Of a stretch of 64,000 nt of DNA, positions 26,453 to 35,416 are shown in pieces. Under the pieces are notes generated by a model that worked only from the letters and a program-made list of their open reading frames with translations, was not told the origin of the DNA and searched no databases. A program made the position numbers and the translations under genes. How positions within the stretch are numbered: position 1 is the first letter of the stretch; each line of letters starts with the position of its first letter. Location: contig CAVSUY010000012.1 in the NCBI GenBank assembly GCA_963731035.1, positions 22,627-86,626 of the forward strand, written 5' to 3'. This DNA is from JAANXG01 sp963731035 (GTDB taxonomy: Bacteria; Pseudomonadota; Gammaproteobacteria; Arenicellales; JAANXG01).

Positions 26453-26802
26453 TCTGCGCCAGCGAGGCGCTGCCCGACGGCGGGTCCGGCATCCGTTTCG
26501 AGGTGGAGGAAAAAGGCGCCACGGCGCCGGCATTCGTGGTCCGTTATCGGGGTGAAGTCCGTGCCTACATCAATCGGTGCCCCCACGTGGGCATGGAGCT
26601 GGATTTCATGCCGGGGGAGTTTTTCGATCTGTCGGGGGACTCCCTGATTTGCGCCACCCATGCGGCGACCTATGATCCATCCACCGGGCGCTGCACCAGC
26701 GGGCCGTGCAACGGCACGGGACTGGAGGCCGTGCGGGTAACCGAGCATGATGGGCGGGTCACCCTCGTCGACCGGGTATTGGCGGCGACCCCCGGCCGCT
26801 GA
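26434..26802 (+). CDS. Rieske [2Fe-2S] domain protein
   Basis: A 122-residue single-domain Rieske ferredoxin. The cluster ligands are C49 and H51 (CPHVGMEL) and C73 and H76 (CATHAATYD). There is no membrane anchor or signal peptide, so it is probably a soluble cytoplasmic electron carrier. It overlaps the HAD gene by 19 bp and precedes sppA. The same Rieske-sppA neighbourhood is seen in other gammaproteobacteria, but no partner oxygenase is present here. Confidence 0.85.
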   Translation: MDSLQLICASEALPDGGSGIRFEVEEKGATAPAFVVRYRGEVRAYINRCPHVGMELDFMPGEFFDLSGDSLICATHAATYDPSTGRCTSGPCNGTGLEAVRVTEHDGRVTLVDRVLAATPGR

Positions 26803-26881
26803 CGCCCCTCGATCCGAACGATCGGCATTGCGCAGTCCGGTCGCTTGAGCTACACGTAGTTACATCACATTGGGAAGACTC

Positions 26882-27832
26882 ATGAGCGAACAAACGAACG
26901 GCGACGGCCAATCCGTCGAGCGCAACATCCTCGAAGACCTGGCGCGCGAAAACCTGCGCGAGCGAAGGCGCGCCAGACGTTGGGGAATCTTCTTCAAGTC
27001 CCTGTTCGGGCTGTATCTGATCGTCGTCACTGTGCTGATCGCCGGCAATGGAATCCCGTCGCGCACCGGACCGCATACCGCGCTGGTGGACCTGGAGGGC
27101 ACCATCGGGGCCAATTCCGACGCCAATGCCGACACCATCAACGAGGGCCTGCGCGATGCCTTCAAGGCTACGGACTCCAAGGCGGTGATCCTGCGCATCA
27201 ACAGTCCCGGGGGAAGCCCGGTACAGGCGTCCCAGATCAACGCGGAGATTCACCGGTTGCGCGAGAAATACCCGGACAAGCCGCTGTACGTGGTCGTAAC
27301 GGATATGTGCGCCTCAGGCGGCTACTATGTCGCAGTGGCGGCCGACCGGATCTACGCCGATCGCGCCAGCATCGTCGGCTCGATCGGGGTGCTGATGGAC
27401 GGCTTTGGATTCGTCAACGCCATGGACAAGCTCGGTGTCGAGCGGCGGCTGATCACCTCGGGGAAGCACAAGGGAATACTCGATCCGTTCTCGCCCCTCA
27501 AACCCTTCGATCGCGAGTACGCCGAGAAACTGCTCGACCAGGTGCACCAGCAATTCATCGATACGGTCAAGGCGGACAGGGGCGAGAAGCTGAGCGACAG
27601 CCCCGATATTTTCAGCGGCCTGTTCTGGACCGGGCAGGAAGCCCTGCGCCTCGGGTTGATAGACGAATTCGGCACCGTGGGCTCGGTGGCACGGGACGTG
27701 GTGGGCGCCGATACCGTCGTCGACTACACGCCCAAGCAAGACCTCCTGGGACGGGTTACCAAGCAGCTCGGAGTGAGCATTGCCGGTGCCTTGCAGTCGA
27801 GCCTGATCTCCGATCATTTTCAGCTCCGGTAG
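26882..27832 (+). CDS. sppA: Signal peptide peptidase SppA, short (S49) type
   Basis: Membrane-bound serine protease that degrades signal peptide remnants, 316 residues, the single-domain form. A membrane anchor lies at about 38-57 (FKSLFGLYLIVVTVLIA). The catalytic dyad is probably S145 in DMCASGGYY and the lysine at about K197 in SGKHKG. The LRINSPGGSPVQASQI segment is characteristic. ATG 26882 is preceded by GGGAAG; an in-frame TTG four codons earlier is less likely. Confidence 0.92.
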   Translation: MSEQTNGDGQSVERNILEDLARENLRERRRARRWGIFFKSLFGLYLIVVTVLIAGNGIPSRTGPHTALVDLEGTIGANSDANADTINEGLRDAFKATDSKAVILRINSPGGSPVQASQINAEIHRLREKYPDKPLYVVVTDMCASGGYYVAVAADRIYADRASIVGSIGVLMDGFGFVNAMDKLGVERRLITSGKHKGILDPFSPLKPFDREYAEKLLDQVHQQFIDTVKADRGEKLSDSPDIFSGLFWTGQEALRLGLIDEFGTVGSVARDVVGADTVVDYTPKQDLLGRVTKQLGVSIAGALQSSLISDHFQLR

Positions 27833-27848
27833 GTCCCCCTCACCCTAA

Positions 27849-27870
27849 CCCTCTCCCCGAGGGGAGAGGG
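27849..27870. repeat. Dispersed palindrome after sppA
   Basis: Perfect 10-bp arms (ccctctcccc / ggggagaggg) around a 2-base centre, in the ccctcaccctaaccctctcccc context that recurs imperfectly at 11416-11436. It lies 17 bp past the sppA stop and may act as a transcription terminator or RNA end protector, though no T-run follows it. Confidence 0.7.
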
Positions 27871-27894
27871 GATTTGGGGACCAACACCCCTCTC

Positions 27895-28026
27895 TCACCG
27901 GTCCCGTTCCTTTTTCCTTTTCTTGCCGCGGCTGAACCTGGACAGCTCGAACCAGGACTTGACGAGGTAGCCCGCGAAGACCGCCACCACGGCGGCCAAT
28001 ATCAGGAGAAAGGTGGTAGCACTCAT
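27895..28026 (-). CDS. Small single-pass membrane protein coupled to maf
   Basis: A 43-residue ORF. Residues 1-5 are polar, 6-22 form a hydrophobic helix (FLLILAAVVAVFAGYLV), and the tail is strongly basic (RGKKRKKERDR), so an N-out/C-in inner-membrane peptide is predicted. Its ATG (28026-28024) overlaps the maf TGA in an ATGA junction on the minus strand, the main evidence that it is translated. It is too short for default gene callers. No family was recognised. Confidence 0.65.
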   Translation of the reverse strand: MSATTFLLILAAVVAVFAGYLVKSWFELSRFSRGKKRKKERDR

Positions 28027-28607
28027 AGCAGATCAAATCCTTCGTTCTGCAGCATGTCGACCAGCCGGATCAGCGGCAGCCCGATCAGGGCATTCGGGTC
28101 CTCGCCCTCGAATCTGCGGAGCAGCGCGATGCCCAGGCCCTCGGCACGCAGGCTCCCGGCGCAACCGTAGGGCTGCTCCTTCTCCAGGTAGCGCTCGACG
28201 ATATCCCGGTCGACGACCCGGAATTGAACGGAGTAGGGAACAATGTCACTTTGAACCCGTCCACTGTCCGAATCCACCAGTGCCAGCCCGGTGTGGAGCA
28301 TGACCCACTTCCCCGACGCATCCAGCAGCTGGCGCACCGCCTCGTCGTGCCCGGACGGCTTGCCCACGATCACGCCGTCGTGAACTGCGGCCTGGTCGGA
28401 ACCGATGACCAGGGTATGGGGGCGTTCTTCGGCGACCGCGCGCGCCTTGGCGACGGCGAGCCGCTCCACGTACTGTGTCACGGGTTCGCCGGACCGTAGT
28501 GATTCGTCGACGCCGGGAGAGACCACTTCGAAAGGAATGCCGAGACGCTCCAGGAGCATTCTTCGAAACGGAGACGAAGAGGCGAGCACGAGCCGTCGTG
28601 CACTCAC
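28023..28607 (-). CDS. Maf-family nucleotide pyrophosphatase (YceF type)
   Basis: A 194-residue Maf protein closest to the YceF subgroup (7-methyl-GTP pyrophosphatase), a house-cleaning enzyme for modified nucleotides. Diagnostic features are LASSSPFRRMLLERL at the start, PGVDES, VIGSDQAAVHDG, GKP and YGCAGSLRAEGLG. The GTG start at 28607 has GAGG upstream, overlapping the panE stop. It is last-but-one in a minus-strand operon of ligase, panE, maf and a small membrane ORF. Its minus orientation beside rluC matches E. coli yceF. Confidence 0.92.
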   Translation of the reverse strand: MSARRLVLASSSPFRRMLLERLGIPFEVVSPGVDESLRSGEPVTQYVERLAVAKARAVAEERPHTLVIGSDQAAVHDGVIVGKPSGHDEAVRQLLDASGKWVMLHTGLALVDSDSGRVQSDIVPYSVQFRVVDRDIVERYLEKEQPYGCAGSLRAEGLGIALLRRFEGEDPNALIGLPLIRLVDMLQNEGFDLL

Positions 28608-28619
28608 CAGCGTCGCGCC

Positions 28620-29594
28620 TCAGTAGCAGCCCGCCATGCGGGCGCGTTGCTGGACCAGGGCCAGCACGACGTCGATGGTGGGAGCGTCCACGGACACCAT
28701 GGACCCCATCTCCCGCACCACGGTAAGCAGGGCATCGATCTCCATGCTTCGGCCGCGCTCCAGGTCCTGCAGCATGGATGTCCGGTGGGCGCCGACCGAG
28801 GCCGCGCCCTGGATACGCTTGTCCACGTCGACCTTGAACGTCACCCCGAGCTTCTCACCGATCGCCTGGGCCTCGAGCATCATCGCGCGGGCCACGGACC
28901 GGGTCCCCGGGTCCCCGGCGATGATATCCAGGGTCGCCGTGGTCAGCGCGGAGATCGGATTGAAGCACAAGTTGCCCCAGAGCTTGACCCAGATCTCGTC
29001 GCGGATGTCGCGTACCGGCGCCTTGAGGCCCGCATTGCCGATAACCCGGCTTAAGGCCCGCACCCGCTCGGTCTTGTCGCCGCTGGGCTCGCCGAGTATG
29101 AAGCGGTCGCCATAGTGGTGCTCCACGACCCCCGGCGCCGCCAACTCGGCGGCCGGATACACCACGCAGCCGATGGCACGCTCCGGGCCGATGGCCTGCC
29201 ACTGGCGGCCGTCCGGATCGATACTGTGCAGCGCTTTGTTCTCCCAGGGCCCCGCAAGGCGGTAGAAGTACCACCACGGTATGCCGTTCATGGCGGTGAC
29301 AACGGCGGTGCGCTCATCCAGCAGCGGCTGCATGGCATCCACGATCTTCGGCGCGGACTGGGCTTTGACTGCAACGATGACGTAGTCCTGCGGTCCCAGG
29401 TCCGCGGGTTCGTCGGAAGCGGTGACGGGTATCGTTCGCTCCGTGCCCGCTTCGCGCAGTGTCAGGCCCGATTTGCGCAGCGCCGCGAGATTTTCGCCGC
29501 GGGCGACGAAGGAGACTTCAGCGTCGCCGCTCGCCGCCAGCTTGAACCCGAGGTAGCCGCCGATGGCTCCGGTGCCGTAGACGCAGATCTTCAA
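28620..29594 (-). CDS. panE: 2-dehydropantoate 2-reductase family protein
   Basis: A 324-residue NADPH-dependent ketopantoate reductase-like enzyme. The Rossmann motif is YGTGAIGGYLG (5-15). The catalytic Lys lies in EIWVKLWGNLCFNPISALT, with Asn and Ser in the same motif. It could supply pantoate for CoA, but many panE paralogues act on other 2-keto acids, and coupling to an acyl-CoA ligase leaves this open. The TTG start overlaps the ligase stop (TTGA). Confidence 0.8.
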   Translation of the reverse strand: MKICVYGTGAIGGYLGFKLAASGDAEVSFVARGENLAALRKSGLTLREAGTERTIPVTASDEPADLGPQDYVIVAVKAQSAPKIVDAMQPLLDERTAVVTAMNGIPWWYFYRLAGPWENKALHSIDPDGRQWQAIGPERAIGCVVYPAAELAAPGVVEHHYGDRFILGEPSGDKTERVRALSRVIGNAGLKAPVRDIRDEIWVKLWGNLCFNPISALTTATLDIIAGDPGTRSVARAMMLEAQAIGEKLGVTFKVDVDKRIQGAASVGAHRTSMLQDLERGRSMEIDALLTVVREMGSMVSVDAPTIDVVLALVQQRARMAGCY

Positions 29595-31108
29595 GAAACC
29601 AGTCCCAGTTTTTCCGCCAGTCCGATGCGCTGCAGCTTCCCCGTCGCGCCCTTGGGAATCTCATCCAGGAACACGATTTTCTCGGGCACCTTGAACTTCG
29701 CCAGCTGGCGGCCGGCGAATTCCTTGAGCGCCGCTTCGTCGACCTGTTGCCCTTCCTTGAGGACGACCGCGGCGCCCACCTGCTCTCCAAGCTTGGGGTG
29801 GGGAATGGCGAAGGCGACCACCTGAGCCACCGCCGGATGCTCCATCAGCACGTCGTCGACCTCCTTGGGCGAAACCTTCTCGCCACCGCGGTTGATGATT
29901 TCCTTGAGGCGGCCGGTCACCCGCAGGTAACCTTCTTCGTCCATCACGCCCTGGTCGCCGGTCCGGAACCAGCCGTCGGTCCAGTTTTCCTCGTTGGCCT
30001 TGGGATTGTTTTCGTAACCGGCGGTGACGTTGTCGCCGCGGATGACGATCTCTCCCGTCTCACCGGGCTCGAGAAGACCTCCGTTCGTATCCATGACCGC
30101 CACCTCGGGGCCGGCAGCGATACCCACGGAACCCGGCTTGCGCGCGGCCGGGGGCAGGGGATTGCTGGTCATTTGATGAGCTGCCTCGGTCATGGCATAG
30201 GCCTCGATCACCGGAGCGCGGAAGGTTTCCTCGAGGTCGTGCATCACGGGCACCGGCAACGCCGCCGAGCAGGAACGGACGAACCGCAGGGGATGGGCCT
30301 CTATCACCCGGCGCGAGCGGGCCGCCCGCTGCAGCACCGCCTGGTGCATGGTGGGTACCGCCGTGTACCAGGTGGGCCGCGCCTCCTCCAGCCAGCCGAA
30401 GAACTTCAGGGCGTTGAATCCAGGGGTGCAGAAAGTGCCGCCCCCGGCGCCCAACGACGCCAGAAGCGCGGCCACCAGTCCATGGATGTGAAACAGAGGC
30501 ATGACGTTCATGCAGCGGTCGTGGGGTGTCAGGGCCAGGGACGCGCCGATGTTGCGGGCGGATGCCGTCAGGTTGGCATGGCTCAGGGGTACGATCTTGG
30601 GACGCGAAGTGGTACCCGAGGTATGAAGAATCAGCGCCACGTCCGCGGCGCTGGAGAATCCCGTGGACACGGGCTCCTGGACGGGTGGCCCCGACAGCTC
30701 GAAGGTACCGGCCGGGGCGTCGGACGGGCGGCTCAGTTCCAGCACCGCGATGCCGAGTTTCCGGGCGGCGTCCCTTGCGGGGGTGTCGCCGCCGCTCTCC
30801 AACACCACGGCGCGGGCGCCGATATCCGACAGGTAGAACTCGAACTCGGACTGGCGATAAGCCGGGTTCAAGGGAGCAGTGACGGCGCCGTGGGCGATCG
30901 CCAGAAAGCTGCCCGCCATCTCCGGACCATTGGGCAGAACCATGCCGACACGGTCATTGCGGCCGATACCCAATGCATTGAGCGATTCGACGGTCCGGCG
31001 GCAATGGTTGCGCAGCCCCGCGAAGTCCAGCGCCGGACGATCCGGGGCGAGCAAAGCCGGGGCGTGGTCAACGCCGGTGCGAAGCAGTTCTTCCAGGGTC
31101 CGGGACAT
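29591..31108 (-). CDS. AMP-dependent acyl-CoA synthetase (oxalate-CoA ligase-like)
   Basis: A 505-residue ANL-family ligase forming an acyl-adenylate and then an acyl-CoA. The P-loop LHTSGTTSRPKIVPLSHANL, the YAMTEAAHQM motif, GWFRTGDQG and the C-terminal lysine in PKGATGKLQR are all present. The overall pattern resembles the Pcs60/AAE3 oxalyl-CoA synthetase group, but the substrate is inferred. It heads the minus-strand operon with panE and maf and is divergent from fadI across 193 bp. Confidence 0.82.
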   Translation of the reverse strand: MSRTLEELLRTGVDHAPALLAPDRPALDFAGLRNHCRRTVESLNALGIGRNDRVGMVLPNGPEMAGSFLAIAHGAVTAPLNPAYRQSEFEFYLSDIGARAVVLESGGDTPARDAARKLGIAVLELSRPSDAPAGTFELSGPPVQEPVSTGFSSAADVALILHTSGTTSRPKIVPLSHANLTASARNIGASLALTPHDRCMNVMPLFHIHGLVAALLASLGAGGGTFCTPGFNALKFFGWLEEARPTWYTAVPTMHQAVLQRAARSRRVIEAHPLRFVRSCSAALPVPVMHDLEETFRAPVIEAYAMTEAAHQMTSNPLPPAARKPGSVGIAAGPEVAVMDTNGGLLEPGETGEIVIRGDNVTAGYENNPKANEENWTDGWFRTGDQGVMDEEGYLRVTGRLKEIINRGGEKVSPKEVDDVLMEHPAVAQVVAFAIPHPKLGEQVGAAVVLKEGQQVDEAALKEFAGRQLAKFKVPEKIVFLDEIPKGATGKLQRIGLAEKLGLVS

Positions 31109-31243
31109 GATGGGGCCTGTTATTCAGAGTCGATCCGACGGACGAATTCAAAAGACCGCGCAGTGGGCGATTCGGTCCCTCGAGCCGTGTATTGGGTGCT
31201 GGGTATTGTAGCGTTTTTGGTGCGAGCGCGTTGCGGCCGGCGC

Positions 31244-31272
31244 TTGACACTGCGCGGCGGGGTCCTTAGCGT
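31244..31272 (+). promoter_or_regulatory. Candidate promoter for fadI-fadJ
   Basis: TTGACA (31244-31249), a 17-bp spacer and TAGCGT (31267-31272). The -35 is perfect and the -10 weak, which would suit regulated expression. It would place the transcript start about 20 bp before the fadI ATG. No clear FadR palindrome was found. Confidence 0.4.
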
Positions 31273-31301
31273 CGTACGTGGATATCCTTTCAAGGCCTTC
31301 A

Positions 31302-32606
31302 ATGAGCGATCAACAAGCAAGCGCGACACGGCGCCGGGTGGCCGTCGTCGCAGGATTGCGTACGCCGTTTGCCAAAGAACGCACCGCCTTCAAGTCCATT
31401 CCTGCCCGCGATCTCGGCAAGATGGTGGTGGCGGAGCTGCTGCAGCGTACCGGCCTCGACAAGGAGGGGGTGGAGCGCGTGGTGTACGGCCAGGTCATAC
31501 CGACCCCCCGGGCGCCGAACATAGCGCGGGAGGTCGTGTTGGGAGCAGGGATGCCCGCGTCCGTGGACGCCTACAGTGTTTCCCGCGCCTGTGCTACCAG
31601 CTACCAGAGCACCACGGACATCGCCGAGTCCATTATGGCGGGCCAGATCGCATGCGGCATTTCCGGTGGTGCCGAGAGCGCCAGCGACGTGCCGATCACG
31701 GTATCCAGGAAGCTCGCCGACGCACTGGTGGACGCCACCAGGGCGCGCAGCCTGTGGGGACGCCTGGCGGCATTCAAGCATGTAGGTTTAAGAGACATCG
31801 TGCCGGTCCCGCCGGCGCTGCGGGAGCCTTCGTCGGACTACAGCATGGGGGAAGCGGCCGAAAAGATGGCGAAGGAAAACCATATTGCACGCGAAGCGCA
31901 GGATGAGTTCGCCCACCGCAGCCACAGGAACGCCGCCCGGGCCTGGGACGAGGGCTTTTTCGACGACCAGGTCATGCACGCCTACGTGCCGCCGACATAC
32001 GAGGTCTGCACACGGGACAACGTGGTGAGGTCGGACTCGAACCTGGAGGCCTACAAGAAGCTGCGCCCGGTATTCGATCGCAGCTACGGCACCGTCACCG
32101 CCGGCAACAGCTCGCCCCTCACCGATGGTGCCAGCGCCCTGGTGCTGATGCGGGAGGACAAAGCCGTCGCCGAGGGCCGCAGTCCCCTGGGCTTCATACG
32201 AAGCTACGCCTACGCGGCGCTGGACCCGAACTGGCAGATGCTCATGGGCCCGAGTTTCGCGACACCTCTGGCCCTGGAGCGGGCCGGCCTGGCATTGACC
32301 GACATCGACGTGATCGACATGCACGAAGCCTTCGCCGCGCAGATCCTGTCCAATACGCAGGCTTTCGAGTCACGCGAGTTCGCCTGCAGGTATCTGGGGC
32401 GCGACCGGCCGGTGGGAAGCATCGACTGGGACCGCTTCAACACCAACGGCGGCTCCATCTCGCTCGGTCATCCATTCGCCGCCACCGGGGGGCGCCAGAT
32501 CATGCAGGCACTGAAGGAGCTCAAGCGGGTCGATGGACAGTTCGCCTTGTGCACCGCCTGCGCGGCCGGCGGCCTCGGCGCCGCGATAGTGCTGGAGGCG
32601 ACCTGA
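31302..32606 (+). CDS. fadI: Acetyl-CoA acyltransferase (3-ketoacyl-CoA thiolase) FadI
   Basis: Thiolytic last step of fatty acid beta-oxidation, 434 residues. The nucleophilic cysteine is C97 in SRACATSYQS, the second-site motif NGGSISLGHPFAATGGRQ carries the catalytic His (about 390), and the C-terminal Cys is in CTACAAGGLGAA. Length and sequence match FadI (the FadIJ complex) rather than FadA. ATG 31302 was chosen over a GTG eight codons upstream. It abuts fadJ. Confidence 0.93.
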   Translation: MSDQQASATRRRVAVVAGLRTPFAKERTAFKSIPARDLGKMVVAELLQRTGLDKEGVERVVYGQVIPTPRAPNIAREVVLGAGMPASVDAYSVSRACATSYQSTTDIAESIMAGQIACGISGGAESASDVPITVSRKLADALVDATRARSLWGRLAAFKHVGLRDIVPVPPALREPSSDYSMGEAAEKMAKENHIAREAQDEFAHRSHRNAARAWDEGFFDDQVMHAYVPPTYEVCTRDNVVRSDSNLEAYKKLRPVFDRSYGTVTAGNSSPLTDGASALVLMREDKAVAEGRSPLGFIRSYAYAALDPNWQMLMGPSFATPLALERAGLALTDIDVIDMHEAFAAQILSNTQAFESREFACRYLGRDRPVGSIDWDRFNTNGGSISLGHPFAATGGRQIMQALKELKRVDGQFALCTACAAGGLGAAIVLEAT

Positions 32607-34784
32607 ATGAGCGGCTCGATTCTGTCTCTGGAGCACCGTCACGACGGCCTTGCCATTCTGTGGATGAACGATATCGCGGACCCGGTCAACACCTTGAAGC
32701 GCGAGCTCATCGAGCAGTTCGAGAACATGCTCGACACCATCGAGTCGGACACGGAGATCAAGGTTCTGGTGTTCGCCTCGGGCAAGCCCGACAGTTTCGT
32801 GGCCGGCGCCGACCTGGACATGCTCCTGGCCGTTCGCGAGGCTCGGGACGCCAGGGCTTTGTCCGAGAGTTCGCAACGGATCCAACGGCGCATTGCGGCC
32901 CTCAAGCCGGCCACCGTGGCAGCCATTCACGGCGCGTGCCTGGGAGGCGGACTCGAACTGGCCATGGCCTTCGACGCAAGGGTGGCGTCCGATCACCACA
33001 AAACACGCCTGGGACTCCCGGAAGTGCAGCTCGGCCTGCTGCCCGGGGGCGGCGGTACCCAGCGGCTGCCGATCCTGGTAGGCATAGAGCGGGCGCTGGA
33101 CCTGCTGCTCACCGGCCGGCAGGTCAGTGCCGGCTACGCCCGCCGTATCGGATTGGTCGACGACTGCGTGCCCAAGGACATTCTGATGGAGGCGGCGGAC
33201 AGAACCGGGCGCAGAATCGCTGATCGCCGCGCCCGGAAACGGGGTGGTCACCGTGGCCGGCTTTCCCTGCAATCCCTGCGCAACTGGGCGCTGGGCGGCA
33301 ACCCGCTGGGACGGCGCTTCGCGTTCGACCAGGCGCGACAGCGCACCTTTAAGAACACCCGGGGCAACTATCCGGCACCGCCAAAGATCCTCGAGGTGGT
33401 CAAGACGGGACTCGCGTCGGGGATGAAGAAGGGCGAAGCGGCAGAGGCGGCGGCGTTCGGCGATCTGGCGGTCACCCCCGAGGCGAAGCAACTGATCCAT
33501 TTGTTCTTTGCCGGCAATCAACTGAAGAAAGAGAGCGGGGTGGCCGAAGCCGGGGTCGAACCGGATACCGTCACCAAGGTCGGCGTGCTCGGTGCCGGCC
33601 TCATGGGCGCCGGGATCGCCTATGTGTCTCTCGCCAAGGCCGGCGCCGCGGTGCGTCTCAAGGATATCAACGACGACAACGTGTCACGGGGCCTGAAGCA
33701 CATCCGCAAAGACCTGGACGAGCGCGTCAAACGGCGGTCGATCACGCCGCTGGAGCGCGATCAGCTCCTCGGCCGGCTCACCGGCACGCTGGACTACAGT
33801 GGCTTCGGCACCTGCGAGGTGGTGGTGGAAGCGGTGTTCGAGGACCTGAAGCTCAAGCGGAAGATGGTGCAGGAAGTCGAGCAACACGCCGGCGAACGGA
33901 CCATCTTCGCCAGCAACACCTCGGCATTGCCCATCGCCGAAATTGCCGGCGGCAGCCGGAGGCCGGAGGCCGTTGTCGGCATGCACTACTTCTCTCCGGT
34001 GGAGAAAATGCCGCTGCTGGAGGTGGTGGTCACGGACAAGACCGCACCCTGGGCGACCGCCACCTGTGTCCAACTCGGCAAGCGCCAGGGCAAGACCGTC
34101 ATCGTGGTCCGGGATGGGCCGGGCTTCTATACCTCCCGGATACTGGGTCCCTACATCAACGAGGCCGCCTACCTGTTGGCGGAAGGGGCGCCCATAGATT
34201 TCATCGACGAGGCACTCCTGGATTTCGGGTACCCGGTCGGCCCCATGGCCCTGCTGGACGAGGTGGGAATCGACGTCGGCCAGAAGGTGTCCCACACCTT
34301 GTCAGAAGCGTTCGGCGAGCGAATGTCTCCGGCGCCGCTGATGGATAAATTGATCGCCGACGAGCGCTTCGGGCGCAAGAATCGCCGGGGTCTTTATGTT
34401 TACGGCGACGCGAAGGGCGGCAAGGGCAAACGGGTGGACGCATCCGTGTATTCGCTGCTTGGCGTATCGGGAACTCGCCGGCTGGACTCCCGGGAAACGG
34501 CTGAGCGCTGTGTGCTGCAGATGGTCAACGAGGCCGCTCACTGCCTTGGCGAGGGGATCATCAAATCGCCCCGTGACGGTGATATCGGCGCGGTGTTCGG
34601 GCTGGGCTTTCCCCCCTTCCGTGGCGGTCCGTTCCGCTACGTCGACAGCATCGGCGCCGGGCAAATCGTGCAGCGGCTGCGCGATCTCGCGGAACGGGTG
34701 GGAGAAAGATTCGAGCCGGCCCCGGCTCTGGTGGAGCATGCCGAATCGGGCCGGCCCTTTCACGAGGGGGTGGGGCAGGCATGA
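32607..34784 (+). CDS. fadJ: Fatty acid oxidation multifunctional enzyme FadJ
   Basis: A 725-residue fusion of enoyl-CoA hydratase (N-terminal ~190 residues, catalytic glutamates in GGLELAMA and GLPEVQLGLLPGGGGTQRL) and 3-hydroxyacyl-CoA dehydrogenase (NAD motif VGVLGAGLMGAGIAYVS near 325, then HYFSPVEKMPLLEVV). It starts immediately after the fadI stop and forms the alpha subunit of the beta-oxidation complex. The next gene overlaps by ATGA. Confidence 0.94.
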   Translation: MSGSILSLEHRHDGLAILWMNDIADPVNTLKRELIEQFENMLDTIESDTEIKVLVFASGKPDSFVAGADLDMLLAVREARDARALSESSQRIQRRIAALKPATVAAIHGACLGGGLELAMAFDARVASDHHKTRLGLPEVQLGLLPGGGGTQRLPILVGIERALDLLLTGRQVSAGYARRIGLVDDCVPKDILMEAADRTGRRIADRRARKRGGHRGRLSLQSLRNWALGGNPLGRRFAFDQARQRTFKNTRGNYPAPPKILEVVKTGLASGMKKGEAAEAAAFGDLAVTPEAKQLIHLFFAGNQLKKESGVAEAGVEPDTVTKVGVLGAGLMGAGIAYVSLAKAGAAVRLKDINDDNVSRGLKHIRKDLDERVKRRSITPLERDQLLGRLTGTLDYSGFGTCEVVVEAVFEDLKLKRKMVQEVEQHAGERTIFASNTSALPIAEIAGGSRRPEAVVGMHYFSPVEKMPLLEVVVTDKTAPWATATCVQLGKRQGKTVIVVRDGPGFYTSRILGPYINEAAYLLAEGAPIDFIDEALLDFGYPVGPMALLDEVGIDVGQKVSHTLSEAFGERMSPAPLMDKLIADERFGRKNRRGLYVYGDAKGGKGKRVDASVYSLLGVSGTRRLDSRETAERCVLQMVNEAAHCLGEGIIKSPRDGDIGAVFGLGFPPFRGGPFRYVDSIGAGQIVQRLRDLAERVGERFEPAPALVEHAESGRPFHEGVGQA

Positions 34785-35263
34785 GCGTCGTCCTGGATAC
34801 ACCGTTGCTGATTTCCCTGTCGGTCCTGGTGGCGCTCATAGGGTTCGTTGTCTGGCGGTTCGGAATCCGGCAACGGAACCAGGAAGAAGACGTGTCGTTC
34901 AAGTCGACGGAGCGCAAGGACAAATTGACCCTCATAAACGGGATCGGTCCGACCCTGGAAAAGAGGCTGAATGCCCTCGGCATCACCAGCTTCAAGCAGA
35001 TCGCCGGGTTCACCGCGGACGACATTGAACGGGTCAATGGAGTGATGAACTTCAAGGGCCGCATCGAACGCGAAAAGTGGGTAATCCAGGCCAGGAAGCT
35101 GCTGGAGGCGGGGTCGCGGTCGCGGTCGCCGTCGCCTCGCCGCCAGACACGGGTGCGAAGCGCCAGCGGCGGTGCCGGCGCGGCAGGCATGCTCGCGCGT
35201 AAAACCGGTGGCGGGAAAGGGTCCCGGAAAACCGAAACCAAAGCTAGAAAATTATTGAAATAG
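34781..35263 (+). CDS. Membrane-anchored helix-hairpin-helix protein
   Basis: A 160-residue protein with an N-terminal membrane helix (about 9-27, LLISLSVLVALIGFVVWRF), then an HhH-like segment (LTLINGIGPTLEKRLNALGI, about 49-68) of the kind often annotated near respiratory or ribosomal proteins, then a long Arg/Ser/Lys-rich basic tail. The tail suggests nucleic-acid binding near the membrane. The function is unknown. It overlaps fadJ by four bases (ATGA), so it is co-translated with beta-oxidation genes. Confidence 0.75.
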   Translation: MSVVLDTPLLISLSVLVALIGFVVWRFGIRQRNQEEDVSFKSTERKDKLTLINGIGPTLEKRLNALGITSFKQIAGFTADDIERVNGVMNFKGRIEREKWVIQARKLLEAGSRSRSPSPRRQTRVRSASGGAGAAGMLARKTGGGKGSRKTETKARKLLK

Positions 35264-35392
35264 ACCGTATAACTTTCTGAATATAAACATACATCCAAAA
35301 TAACAAGAATTTACTTTAGGTAGTTTTCGCCTCCCTTCGGAGGACCGGTCAGCACCGGAAGCTTCCCCCGAAAATTCAGCTTGCCAGAAATG

Positions 35393-35408
35393 CTGGATAT
35401 AAATACAG
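35393..35408 (+). promoter_or_regulatory. LexA box upstream of imuA
   Basis: CTG-N10-CAG palindrome (CTGGATATAAATACAG), closely matching the gammaproteobacterial LexA operator. It overlaps a TATAAA -10 element at 35398-35403 and ends 8 bp before the imuA ATG, so LexA would block the promoter directly. Confidence 0.88.
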
Positions 35409-35416
35409 TATTTCTC

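Noticed and set aside
27845..28036. 63-codon minus-strand ORF beginning at 28036
   Set aside because: Lies in a different frame over the small membrane ORF and the palindrome; it has no coupling signal or topology, whereas 27895-28026 has both.
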